Positions 35,459-45,410 of a DNA stretch of 64,000 bases are shown here, in pieces (within the stretch, counting starts at the first letter, position 1; every line of letters starts with the position of its first letter). The position numbers were made by a program, and so were the translations under genes. Below the pieces are notes generated by a model that worked only from the letters and a program-made list of their open reading frames with translations, did not search any database and was not told the DNA's origin. Origin of the DNA: Pinus tabuliformis. Its lineage: Eukaryota > Streptophyta > Pinopsida > Pinales > Pinaceae. The DNA is taken from the NCBI GenBank assembly GCA_031772625.1, contig CM062818.1, forward strand, positions 1,681,438,167 through 1,681,502,166. The letters run 5' to 3'.

Positions 35459-35567
35459 TCTCTGCACACTCTATTTAATCAAGCATAAGCCGGATTGGCT
35501 CTTCAACTTGTCCTGACGATGAACCACACTAGTTGGTTCGAAACGCGTCGACAAAAAATTGGTTATG
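35459..35567. repeat. Inverted-repeat arm 2 of foldback
   Basis: This arm is the reverse complement of arm 1 with about two mismatches. The last two bases overlap the start of the right target duplication. Confidence 0.9.
35508..35554 (+). ncRNA. Hammerhead-ribozyme-like motif in Penelope-like fragment
   Basis: In order the sequence has: helix I 5' strand TTGTC (35508-35512), the core box CTGACGA (35513-35519), one extra T (35520), helix II GAACCA...TGGTTC (35521-35526 and 35534-35539, 7-nt loop), core GAAA (35540-35543), a short palindromic helix III within ACGCGT (35543-35548), the cleavage-site C in GTC (35549), and helix I 3' strand GACAA (35550-35554), which pairs fully with TTGTC. This matches the type I hammerhead of Penelope-like elements, where helix III is so short that a palindrome lets two copies pair. 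The extra T between the box and helix II departs from consensus, so activity is uncertain. The reverse complement is on arm 1. Confidence 0.6.
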
Positions 35568-36055
35568 AAAAGTCATGTAAGAAGTCAAAAGGTCAAAGAG
35601 AAGTCAAACAACCATGAGGGTAGCGCAAGAGTCACAAGGGAGGTGGAGGATCACCCCATTTGTTTTATATACCCCCTCATTGTACAAGCAAAGGAATTTT
35701 CACCTTGGCTTCTCTCATAAGGCATCAAAGAGAGAAAGTTAGTACTTTTGGGGAGCGAGTCGTGGCTCCAATGCTCCACTATTGGAGCTAGTGATGTTCA
35801 TTGTATTCATGTATCTTGGGTCTTTTACTTAATACTTGAATTCTGACGGCCAACACGTTTTTATGCATGGATTGTGAATATTTGTAAGACTGTTATGTGA
35901 TGTTTATGATTCATGTTTCCTTTCACATGTACTAAAGTAGTTGAACTATTTTTGTTATTTTAGTTCTTATCTTGTTGAAAATGTGTTGTAATGGTTGTAA
36001 CACTTGTCGTATCTATGTGGACTATATTGTAATAATCAAGACATCGGGTGATTTT

Positions 36056-36363
36056 TATGGGCCTCGAAACTTCACAAATAACCAGGGATATCCGCATGAT
36101 CTGCCAAATTAGTCAACTATGAACATATTGCTAATCTTTGAGGGAAATAATCTATCAACTTTGAAGAACATATAAATAAGTTTACTATGTTCCTCCAAAT
36201 ATATGCTCATTCTACGGACTATAATCATGAAAATGTCAGGATGAAGTTATTTTTATTATCATTAGAAGGTAATGCACTTGACTAGTTTCATGACAAGGCT
36301 GATAATGCCTTTGATTCTTTAAGAACCATCCTTGATGCATTCAGAGAAAAATATAGAGATAAG
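36056..36363 (+). pseudogene. gag of gypsy element O1, upstream part
   Basis: The frame includes HINKFTMFLQIYAHSTDYNH, KLFLLSLEGNALD (then TAG for Trp), and SLRTILDAFREKYRDK, which is the core of a retrotransposon gag domain. It stops at 36363 where a 16.4-kb block is inserted. The reading frame continues without a break at 52820. The 5-bp ATAAG copied at 36359-36363 and 52815-52819 is the target duplication. No LTR of O1 is seen in the window. Confidence 0.85.
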
Positions 36364-36548
36364 TAATCGAGGTGGATGTTGGTAGCCACTCACCTATTCC
36401 ACTTGGACCCCCACAATTGTCTCTTTCAGTTTTTCAGTTTCCTTAATTGTAGCAGAATTTACTATTTTTAGCAGTTTTTTTGGGTCCTGAACTTCTGGAG
36501 CCGTTTTGAGGCCCTAAATGACGTTTTTTGGGAAAACTGGGAGCAACA

Positions 36549-37553
36549 TGTTGAAAATAGCAACAAGAAATGATAAAAATAGAATCTAGAATATTCCAAT
36601 TTTAATTTGTCCTTAATTAAAATTCGAATTTAGTCTCACCAACTGCTTGGAAAATAATTAATTAATTCATCTTGAGTTAATTAGTTGGAGAAATTCAAGT
36701 TAGAAGTCTTTCTGAAGTCATGCAACAATTATCCCTTAAATTAAGGAGATTATCCATTAATTAAGGAGATAAGATTGAGTTATATTTGAGTTGTAATTAG
36801 TTAACTCAATTTACTGAGTTAAGTCCAGTTAAATTAGTTCCAAACTATTTGAGGAACTAATTGTGAGTTATCAGTCAGTTGATGCATGCATGCACTCAAC
36901 TAGTGTACTCTGGATAATTGAAGATTCCCTTATCAAAAACTCATGCATGTTTGTTCTGAGAAAGACCCAGTTGAGCTAAATGTCAAGGACAACTTACTAT
37001 TATTTGCATGTGTTTTCCTATAAAGGAAACTCATCCATGCAATCAAGGGAAGGTTCCTTGAGGATTATGCAGTTTTACAGGGTGTGAGATTAGTGTGAGA
37101 GATCAGTGTTACACTTGGTAACAGGAGGATCACCCAGGAGAAACTGTGCAAGGAAATAGTAGGCTTGGAGGGCAGAGAAGAAGGCTTGTGAGAAGCTTTG
37201 ATTGCCTGTGAGCATCTAGGAGGATTGTATTGAGAGCTGGCTAGTTGTGAGAGCTAAAGCTTTGTATAATTTTGATGTATTTCCACCTTGTATAATAATA
37301 CAGATAGTGGGGTTTTTAGCTGAGGCTTCCCTCGAAGTATTCTCATGTGTATTGGGCATTGATTCTTCTTCTTATGGTTATATGTGTTCCGCTCGATCTT
37401 GCTCAATTTTTTAATCTTCCGCAAAGAAAATTGATAGTATAAGTAGATTATATTATTTTGCTTGAGTTATATTGCATTATCGGGTTAATCTACAGTCATA
37501 TTTTCTACAGAGGTCTCAGAGCGATATTTGTAGAGAATTTAAGAATTTCTACA
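36549..37553 (+). repeat. 5' LTR of C2
   Basis: It starts TGTTGAAAATAGC and ends TTTCTACA, 1005 bp. A CTATAAAGG box near 37019 (also near 39300 in the 3' copy) may be the TATA element. Confidence 0.9.
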
Positions 37554-37566
37554 TGGTATCGGAGCC
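37554..37566 (+). other. Primer binding site of C2
   Basis: TGGTATCGGAGCC directly follows the LTR. It is a Met-type PBS with one A to G change. Confidence 0.8.
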
Positions 37567-37620
37567 AAGTTTATCAGAGCTGTGAACAGTATACGGAGAA
37601 GAGAATTCGAAGTTTGAAGT

Positions 37621-38425
37621 TCGGGGTTATAGGTGCAAATCGAATTCATATCATACTTCAATGGAGATGGGACATTATGCGACTAATTGCCCATCAAAGA
37701 AGTCCAAGAAGGGATCCTCGGAAGGATTGGAAGGTGAGGCATTAGCCTCTTAGTTTAAAATGGACTTTACCCTCATCGCATGCATGGTGTCATCGATGAT
37801 GGGTTGTGGTTGGTATCTTGACAGTGTAGCCTCATTCCACATGACCGGCGATAAAAGTTTATTCAGTACCTTGGAGGAGAAAGACCTCAAGATGCGCATA
37901 GAGATGGGTGACAATGAAAGGTATATTGTTTCAGGAGTGGGCACAGTTGCTTTTCAGAGGGAGCATGGAGCTCTTATCACCTTGACAGATGTGAAGTATG
38001 TGCATGGACTGAAGATGAATTTGGTATCGATTGCGATGTTGGAGGACAAAGGCTACGATATTGTCTTCAGTAAGGGGAAGGTTTTCCTTAGACACATCAC
38101 CACAGGATAGGTGAAATAGATCGGTTCACGAGTTAAGAACCTGTATGCTCTTGAGGTTCAAGATGCATGCAAAGCCTTGAGGAGCAAGGCAAATATTAGA
38201 CACTTGGTGGTTGAGAGGGAGAGTAAATTACCTCTCAACATGCAGTCCCAGAAGAAGTCTCAGACAACTGTGGAGGAGCCACAATTGGAGAAGCAGAGAG
38301 GAGACCGAGTGAAGAGATCCACTCATGCAGATACCTCCATTAAGGGGGAGTTTCGATCCAAGTGGGCAAAGGGATCAAATGCAGCCATACCTCCAGGTGT
38401 GAGGTGGGGTGATGTGAAGTTATAG
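37621..38425 (+). pseudogene. C2 gag zinc knuckle and protease remnant
   Basis: A partial zinc knuckle GHYATNCPSKK lies near 37668-37700. It is followed by a stop and then a protease frame (37760-38110) with GWYLDSVASFHMTG near 37798-37845. The Copia protease norm is DSGAS; here it is DSVAS, so the catalytic triad is altered. The following NMVS/LVSIAMLEDKGYDI words are the usual protease-to-GAG-pre-integrase link. After a stop at about 38110 the frame 38177-38425 is Lys/Gln-rich and ends RWGDVKL and stop, the same ending as E1. Gag N-terminus, integrase and RT are absent. Confidence 0.75.
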
Positions 38426-38829
38426 TCCTAAAGAAGGTTGAAATTGGGCAGGGTCCATTGAGAGGTTTATATCATGGATCGTACCTTGCTATGGGAGCCC
38501 AAAGTACATAGTAGCGGGAGGAATCAGTGGGATTGATGCGGTCAGAGATCAAAGTGACAGAGGCTAAAGAAGTAAGATACTAAAGAGTGCATAGAAGGAT
38601 TGAAAACAACGCAGAAAGGCTGAGTCAACAGGAGTGCAAAGTTTTCAGTTGACAAAGGCAATATCAGTCAGAGACTTTAATAACAGATGCATCATACTGA
38701 TTCAGGTTGGATGTTTTTTTTGTTTCTGGAGTTGTTGGAGCAATAAAACTAGAGAGAAGTGATGCATGCATAATATTCCAAAGGTTCAGGATCGGGATCG
38801 AGTTGAATTTATTTCTTGTTGAGAGGGAG
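38426..38829 (+). other. C2 interior between coding remnant and 3' LTR
   Basis: About 400 noncoding bases end in the purine tract GAGAGGGAG immediately before the 3' LTR. Confidence 0.6.
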
Positions 38830-39837
38830 GGTTGAAAATAGCAACAAGAAATGATAAAAAATAAAATCCAGAATATTCCAATTTTGATTTGTCCTTGAAT
38901 TAAAATTCGAATTTAGTCTCACTAGCTGCTTGGAAAATAATTAATTTATTCATCTTGAGTTAATTAGTTGGAGAAATTCAAGTTAGAAGTCTTTTTGAAG
39001 TCATGCAACAGTTATCCCTCAAATTAATGAGATTATCCTTTAATTAAAAAGATAAGGTTGAGTTATATTTGAGTTGTAATTAGTTAACTCAGTTTACTGA
39101 GTTAAGTCCAGTTAAATTAGTTCCAAACTATTTGAGGAACTAATTGTGAGATATCAGTCAATTGAAAAATGCATGTACTCAACTAGTGTACTCCGGATAA
39201 CTGAAGATTCCCTCATCAGAAACTCATGCATGTCTATTTTGAAAAAGACCTAGTTGAGCTAAATGTCAAGGACATGTTACTATTAGTTGCATGTGTTTTC
39301 CTATAAAGGAAACTCATCCATGCAGTCAAGGGAAGGTTCCTTGAGGATTACGCAGTTTTACAGGGTGTGAGATCAGTGTGAGAGATCAGTGTTACACTTG
39401 GTAACAGGAGGATCACCCAGGAGAAACTGCGCAAGGAAATAGGAGGCTTGGAGGGCAGAGGAGAAGGCCCGTGAGAAGCTTTGATTGCCTGTGAGCATCC
39501 AGGAGGATTTTACTGAGAGTTGGCTAGCTGTGAGAGCTAAGGATTTGTATAATTCTGATGTATTTCCATCTTGTATGATAATACAGATAGTGGGGTTTTT
39601 AGCTAAGGCTTTCCCCGAAGTATTCTCATGTATATTGGGCATTGATTCTTATTCTTATGGTTATATGTGTTTCACTCGATCTTGCTCAATATTTTAAGCT
39701 TCCGCAAAGAAAATTGATAGTAGAAGTAGATTATAGTATTTTGCTTTAGTTATATTGCATTATCGGGTTAATCTACAGTCAGATTTTCTACAGAGGTTTC
39801 AGAGCGAGATTTGTAGAGAATTTGCAGAATTTCTACA
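38830..39837 (+). repeat. 3' LTR of C2
   Basis: The first base is G where the 5' copy has T (GGTTGAAAATAG). Otherwise it matches base for base over long runs; 1008 bp. Confidence 0.9.
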
Positions 39838-40282
39838 CAACATGGGTCGATGGACTGATGTTTCTCATCCCAAGGTTGTAGTCCTCGGATAGATCCTTCT
39901 AACGAGGTATTGTGCGCGTCAAACAGAGATCGTATGCCAAAGTTACGACCTCGAGAAGTTGATGTACCAATTTACTTGAAACGAGGCCCATAGTTTGACG
40001 CTTCATCTCCTAGGGTTAGGTTTTTGGATGTTTAGGGTTTTTTCATTGTTTTTCAACAATAAATAGGCCTTTGTGCCTCATTTTAAGATAGTTCAGAGGC
40101 ATGTATCCGCCACATCTCTTCTCAGAGATAAGCTACCATCGCCCTAGCTGGTTTATTTCCATTTCTGTTTGTAAGCCTATTTCAGTATTTTACATTAATG
40201 AAATGAAGTATTATTTCTATTGCATCTCTGTATTTATGGTTATATCTGTAATGTGTTGTGTTCTTGTTTAAATCCGGATCAG

Positions 40283-40297
40283 TGGTATCAGATGGGT
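40283..40297 (+). other. Primer binding site, internal copy 1
   Basis: TGGTATCAGATGGGT, one base after GGATCA. Copy 2 has TGGTATCAGAGGGGT at 43137. Both are Met-type with small changes. Confidence 0.75.
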
Positions 40298-40412
40298 CTG
40301 TTCTTTCTCTGTTTTTCTTTGCATTTCCCCAACGAGGTCAAGATATAAGGAGTTAGGGCTTGAACTGGTCAAACCTTTGCAAGACCAGCCTTGCAAATCT
40401 CGATGGCCTCCC

Positions 40413-42113
40413 ATGGTGGATGAAAAGAAAGACGAGGGGCAGGTGATCCTATCAAAGTCTTGCTTGAAGAAGCCCTCGAGCGACAAAGGAACACGATGAT
40501 GGAAAACTTTGCCCAGATCCTTCAGCGGCTACCCAGGGGTGACACATCGGCTTCCAACAACTACTCTGGAAATGCCACACCCTTTAAGGTACAAGTTAAC
40601 TTTGAAATCCCCATATTCAAGGGTCAGATAGATGCAGATGTCATAGATAAATGGTTAAATCTGCTAGAAGGGTATTTTCCTATTCATGATCTTTCTAGCT
40701 GGGAAAAGATTACTTTCGCTCTTCTCAAAGCAGCACCCCACATCAAGGACTGGTAGGAAACCTATTGCGAGCAGAAGGATGAAAGTACGAGCTCACTATT
40801 TTCAACCGCACCCACTTGGAATTCATTCTAGAATGCCATCAAGGAGCAGTACTACCTTGTCAAAAGCTACGAGGATAAATACATAAAGTGGACCATGCTG
40901 CGGTAGGGAAGGGACCAAGATGTGCCGGAGTTCATGAATATTTTGCATACCCTTTGCACAAAGTTGGGTATCAAGGGTTCTGAGCTGCATTTGGTACTCA
41001 AATATTGTAGCTGCCTACACAGGTACATCTAGGAAGAGATGGAGTTCTTGAACATCTCCTCGCTCGGCACAACGTACCGTTACGTTGTCAAGATCGAGCA
41101 TAAGTTTAAACAAAAGAAGCGAGACTTTGGATCTACGAATCTGAAGAACAAAGGAAAAAGCCAAGGCAGGGTGACCCAAGACAACCCGTTGAAGCCGCAA
41201 GAAAAGAACAACACCACAAAGTCAAAGAAGGACACAGGAAAGTGGTGTGAGTTCCATAAGAGCCCCACTCATAACACAAGTGAGTGTTGGACCAAGCAGT
41301 TGCTGGTGGCCGAGTTGAAGGCTTCAAAATCAGATGCATGTTTCGATCCTGAGTCAGAACCCAACAAGGGGAATGACAAAGGGAAGCAAATCATTGATGC
41401 AGAGCCCAGTGCCACTGTTGCCACCGCCAAGGTCCAAAAGAATGATCCCAAAGATCCAGAGGAGGGGGAGCGCCTTTTCCACTCACAGATGTGGGTGAAG
41501 GGTTCGCGGCTGCAATTCATTGTCGATAATGGGAGCCAAAAGAACCTCATTTCAACAGAGCTCGTGAAGAAGCTAGGCTTATCGACCACACCACACACGC
41601 AACCATACAACATCAGGTGGCTTCACCAAGGGCGAGGTCTCCAAGTTCGCCAACAGTGCTGCCTTCCCTACAACATCAAGCCCTTCACAGATGAGGTATT
41701 GTGTGATGTTGCACCTTTTGATGTTTGTGATGTATTATTAAGCCAACCATACTTGTGGAAGCGACATGCTATGTATGAGTCAAGGCCTCACGCTGTTATT
41801 ATTTCTTTGGGTAATTCATTATACAGGATACCAGAGGTAGCTCCACCTACCGCCACCTCTTTGATCTCTGCTAAGAAATGTAGCAAGATCATCTCCCAGA
41901 CTAGGAAATTCATTTTCTGTCTAGTATGCTCCCAAAGTAAAGGGAAGATCGTAGCCACATCCATGGCCCTCGGGAAGGGTTCCTCCATGCAGTATAAGCA
42001 AGTGGATATGATCATGAAAGAATACAGGGACATCTTCTCCTCACCCACAGGGGTATTGTTGCACTGTTAAGTCAAGCATTCATCGAACTTGACTTCCAGA
42101 TCACATCTACCCA
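40413..42113 (+). pseudogene. gag-protease of tandem block, copy 1
   Basis: The start is ATG at 40413 (MVDEKKDE); a 1-bp deletion near 40440 shifts the frame to 40460-40756. Gag features are FEIPIFKGQIDADVIDKWLN and, after stops, IKEQYYLVKSYEDKYIKW. From 41039 a 343-residue open frame carries the zinc-finger-like CEFHKSPTHNTSEC, then a retropepsin with FIVDNGSQKNLIS (DNG for the usual DSG) and a DVLLSQPYLWKRH half. It ends near the RT's entry phrase (KEYRDIFSSPTG). No RT follows. This frame is long because decay spared it; it is not a host gene. Confidence 0.82.
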
Positions 42114-42513
42114 ACGGGCCGATCTATCGCCACTCCATTATGGAAAATGCCAAGTACAAGCAGCGACATGATCAAAATTGGGTGCCACACAAGTTTTAGA
42201 TGGGCGACAAAGTCTGATTGCACTTGCAGAAAGAACGCCTTACAAGAGCCCATTAGAAGCTCAGACCACTCCGATATGGTCCGTACACCATTACCAAGGC
42301 TGTGGGAAACAATGCTTCAGAGCAAAACATTCCCCCATTCCCTCGATTGCACCAAGTGTTCAATGTGGACCACCATCGACCATGCTTTCCACCATTACTG
42401 GACACAATAGAAGTTGCAGAACAACTCACCAGGGACCAAGTTCAGTAGAAGTTTCCTCATCACATGGAGGAACTTAACACAATGGGGACCATTACTTCCT
42501 AAGGGGGGAGGAA
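42114..42513 (+). pseudogene. Fused RT-entry and integrase tail, copy 1
   Basis: The phrase NGPIYRHSIMEN (RT entry) is joined directly to AKYKQRHDQN and VGDKVWLHLQKERL-like sequence, the C-terminal domain of a gypsy integrase, followed by the GPYTITKAVGNN motif and the VFNVDH motif. The joint lies near 42150-42160. It is identical in copy 2, so the loss of RT, RNase H and the integrase core predates the duplication. The region ends in the purine tract AAGGGGGGAGGAA before LTR2. Confidence 0.78.
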
Positions 42514-43135
42514 TGATCCAGGTGGATGTTGGTGGCCACCCACCTATCCCACTTGGACCCCCACAAATGTCTCTTTTAGTTTTTCAGTTTCCTTAATTGT
42601 AGAACAATTTACTATTTTTAGCAGTTTTTCGGGTCCTGAACTTTTGGAGCTGTTTTGAGGCCCTAAATGACGTTTTTTGGGAAAACTAGGAGCAACATGG
42701 GTCCATGGACTAATGTTTCTCATCCCAAAGTTGTAGTCCTCAGATATATCTTTCTAACGAGGTATTGTGCGTGTCAAACGAAGATCGTATGACAAAGTTA
42801 TGACCCCGGGAAGTTGATGTACCAATTTACTCGAAACAGGGCCCATAGTTTGGCGCTTCATCTCCTAGGGTTAGGTTTTTGGATATTTAGGGTTTTCCAT
42901 TGTTTCTCAACAATAAATAGGCCTTCGAGCCTCATTGCAAGACAATTCAAAGGCATGTAGCCGCCGCATCTCTTCTTAGAGATAAGCTACCATCGCCCTA
43001 GCTGGTTTATTTCCATTTTTGTTTGTAAGCCTATTTTAGTATTTTACATTAATGAAATGAAGTATTATTTCTGTTGCATCTCTGTATTTATGGTTATATA
43101 TGTAATGTGTCGCATTCCTATTTAAATCCAGATCA
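42514..43135 (+). repeat. LTR2 of tandem gypsy block
   Basis: It is uninterrupted, 622 bp, and runs from TGATCCAGG to CCAGATCA. It serves as 3' LTR of copy 1 and 5' LTR of copy 2. Confidence 0.9.
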
Positions 43136-43267
43136 GTGGTATCAGAGGGGTTTGCTCTTTCTCTGTTTTTCTTTGCACGTCTCTAACGAAGTTGGGATAT
43201 AAGGAGTTAGGGCTTGAACTGGTCGAACCTTTGCAAGACCAGCGTTATAAATCCCGACGGCCTCCCA

Positions 43268-44968
43268 TGGCGGATGAAAAGAAAGACGAGGGGACAGGAG
43301 ATCCTATCAAAATCTTGCTCGAAGAAGCCCTCGAGTGACAAAGGAACACGATGATGGAAAACTTTGCCCAGATCCTTTAGCGGCTACCTAGGGGTGACGC
43401 ACCGGCTTCCAACAACTACTCTGGAATCGCCAAACCCTTTAAGGTACAAGTTAACTTTGAAATCCCCATATTTGAGGGTCAGATAGATGCAGATGTCATA
43501 GATAAATGGTTAAATATGCTAGAAGGGTATTTTTCTGTTCATGATTTTTCCAAATGGGAAAAGATTACTTTCGCTCTTTTCAAAGTAGCCCCCCATGTCA
43601 AGGACTGGTAGGAAACCTACTAGGAGGAGAAGGATGAAAGTATGAGCTCACTATTTTTAGCCACACCCACTTGGAATTCATTCTGGAATGCCATCAAGGA
43701 GCAGTACTACCTTGTCAAAAGCTATGAGGATAAATACATAAAGTGGACCACGCTGCGGCAAGGAAGGGACCAAGATGTGCTAGAGTTCACAAATATTTTT
43801 CATACCCTTCGCACAAAGTTGGGTATCAAGGATTCTGAGCTACATTTGGTACTCAAATACCGCGGTTGCTACACAGGTACATCCAAGACGAGATGGAGTT
43901 CTTGAAAATCTCCTCGCTAGGCATGACATATTGATACGCTGTCAAGATCGAGTAGATGTTTAAACAAAAGAAGCGAGACTTTGGATCTACGAATTCGAAG
44001 AACAAAGGATAAAGCCAAGGCAGGGTGACCCAAGACAATCCGTCGAAGCCACAAGAAAAGAACAACACCACGAAGTCAAAAAAAGACACAGGAAAGTGGT
44101 GTGAGTTCCATAAGAGCCCCACTCATAACAAAAGTGAGTGTCGGACCAAGCAGTCGCTGGTGGCCGAGTTGAAGGCTTCAGAATTAGATGCATGTTCCGA
44201 CCCAAAGTTAGAACCCGACAAGGGAAATGACAAAGGGAAGAAAATCACTGATGCAGAGCCCAACGTCACTGTTGCCACCGCCAAGGTTCAAAAGAATGAA
44301 CCCGAAGAGCTAGAGGAGGGGGACTGTCTTTTCCACTCATAGATGTGGGTGAAGGGTTCACCACTGCAATTCATTGTCGACAGTGGGAGCCAAAAGAACC
44401 TCATTTCAGCAGAGGTCGTGAAGCAGCTAGGCTTATCGACCACATCACACCCGCAACCGTACAACATCAGATGGCTTCACCAAGGGCGAGATCTCCGAGT
44501 TTGCCAGCAGTGCTGCCTTCCCTACAACATCAAGCCCTTCACAAATGAGGTATTGTGTGATGTTGCACCTCTTGATGTTTGTGATGTATTATTAGGCCAA
44601 CCATACTTGTGGAAGCGACATGTTGTGTATGAGTCAAAGCCTTGTGCTATTATTATTTCTTTGGATAATTCATTATACAGGATACCGGAGGTAGCCCCAC
44701 CTACCGCCACCTCTTTGATCTCTACTAAGAAATGCAACAAGATCATCTCCCAGACTAGGAAATTCATTTTATGTTTGGTATGCTCCCAAAGTAAGGGGAA
44801 GATCGTAGCCACATCCATGGCCCCCAGGAAGGGTTCCTCCACGTAGCAGAAGCAGGTGGATACGATCATGAAAGAAGATAGGGACATATTCTCCTCACCC
44901 ACAGGGGTATCGTTGCACTGTTAAGTCAAGAATTCGTCCGACCTGACTTCCAGAGCACATCTACCCAA
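43268..44968 (+). pseudogene. gag-protease of tandem block, copy 2
   Basis: The start is ATG at 43268 (MADEKKDEGTGDPIKI). The CGA of copy 1 is TGA here (LEEALE then stop), and further stops occur in gag. A frame at 43642-43905 covers the gag middle. The zinc-finger-like CEFHKSPTHNKSEC (about 44095-44140) and a retropepsin with intact FIVDSGSQKNLIS (about 44370-44410) follow. The protease frame is 44343-44846, after a TAG at 44340. Copy 1 and copy 2 have different lesions: copy 2 keeps DSG and copy 1 keeps the longer open frame. Confidence 0.82.
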
Positions 44969-45367
44969 CGGGCCGATCTATCGCCACTCCATTATGGAAA
45001 ATGCCAAGTACAAGCAGCGACATGATCAAAATCGGGTGCCACACAAGTTTCAGGTGGGCGACAAAGTCTGGTTGCACTTGCAGAAAGAACGCCTTACAAG
45101 AGCCCATCAGAAGCTCAAACCACTCTGATATGGTCCTTACACCATTACCAAGGCTGTGGGAAACAATGCTTTGGAGCACAACATTCCCCCATTCCTTTGC
45201 TTGCACCGAGTGTTCAATGTGGACCACCGTCGACCATGCTTCCCACCATTACTGGACACAACAGAAGTTGCAGAACAACTCACCAGGGACCAAGTTTAGC
45301 AGAAGTTTCCTCATCTCATGGAGGAACTCAACGCAATGGGGACCATTACTTCCTAAGGGGGGAGGAA
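44969..45367 (+). pseudogene. Fused RT-entry and integrase tail, copy 2
   Basis: The same junction as in copy 1 lies near 45000-45010, with MENAKYKQRHDQ, VGDKVWLHLQKERLTR, and the GPYTITKAVGN motif. The domain would tether the integrase complex in a full element. It ends with AAGGGGGGAGGAA before LTR3. Base differences from copy 1 are scattered. Confidence 0.78.
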
Positions 45368-45410
45368 TGATCCAGGTGGATTTTGGTGGCCACCCACCTA
45401 TCCCACTTGG

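Larger units (their letters stand above)
35218..35565 (+). mobile_element. 348-bp foldback insertion, probable Penelope-like element remnant
   Basis: The sequence interrupts LTR B and is bounded by an 11-bp duplication TGAAAAGTCAT (35207-35217 and 35566-35576); LTR A has the uninterrupted site near 6315. Inside are two 109-bp inverted arms (35276-35384 and 35459-35567) that differ at about two positions, and a 49-bp direct repeat (35244-35292 and 35410-35458) that differs at one. The arms carry a hammerhead-like motif with the ACGCGT palindrome that is characteristic of Penelope-like elements. Variable target duplication and an inverted terminal fragment also fit that class. No reverse transcriptase is present. 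A Mutator-type MITE would also give a 9-11 bp duplication, but its inverted repeats should be at the ends. Confidence 0.65.
3362..36055 (+). mobile_element. Ty3/gypsy-type non-autonomous element G1, interrupted by nested insertions
   Basis: G1 has a 5' LTR (A, 3362-7107), an internal region (7108-11283) and a 3' LTR (B) split into 11284-12159 and 29766 to about 36055. Removing the TRIM from A leaves about 2.86 kb. Removing G2, E1 and the foldback from B leaves about 2.6 kb, matching A except that B lacks roughly the last 300 bases. The internal region encodes gag and a long unidentified region but no protease, RT or integrase. Its last 789 bases before LTR B are similar to the last 789 bases of G2, so G1 and G2 belong to one family. 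The right boundary is a truncation and is approximate. Confidence 0.75.
29766..36055 (+). repeat. LTR B of G1, right part (interrupted)
   Basis: From CTGAACTATGCATTG onward it matches LTR A from about 4226. It is interrupted by Copia E1 (30714-34924) and the foldback (35218-35565). It includes subrepeats at 29766-30440 and a weak TATA near 35665. It fades between 36030 and 36055, about 300 bases short of LTR A's end, where the gag of another gypsy (O1) starts. Confidence 0.78.
36549..39837 (+). mobile_element. Ty1/copia element C2, non-autonomous
   Basis: The 3289-bp element has 5' LTR 36549-37553, internal 37554-38829 and 3' LTR 38830-39837. The target duplication CAACA lies at 36544-36548 and 39838-39842. 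The uninterrupted site is seen in LTR2 (GGAGCAACATGGGTC near 42690). The interior keeps the end of a gag zinc knuckle and a protease but no integrase or RT. Confidence 0.92.
36364..40281 (+). repeat. LTR1 of tandem gypsy block (interrupted)
   Basis: The LTR is in two parts, 36364-36548 and 39843-40281. It starts TAATCGAGG where copies 2 and 3 have TGATCCAGG, and ends GGATCA. Copia C2 sits in it. Confidence 0.85.

Noticed and set aside
35218..35565. Foldback as a Mutator-type MITE because of its 11-bp target duplication
   Set aside because: The inverted arms are not at the element's left end, and the arms carry hammerhead-like text with an ACGCGT palindrome. It remains the main alternative.
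41039..42070. A 343-residue open frame that could be taken for a host gene
   Set aside because: It holds a gag zinc-finger-like motif and a retropepsin and lies between two LTRs, with a decayed duplicate at 43.9-44.9 kb.
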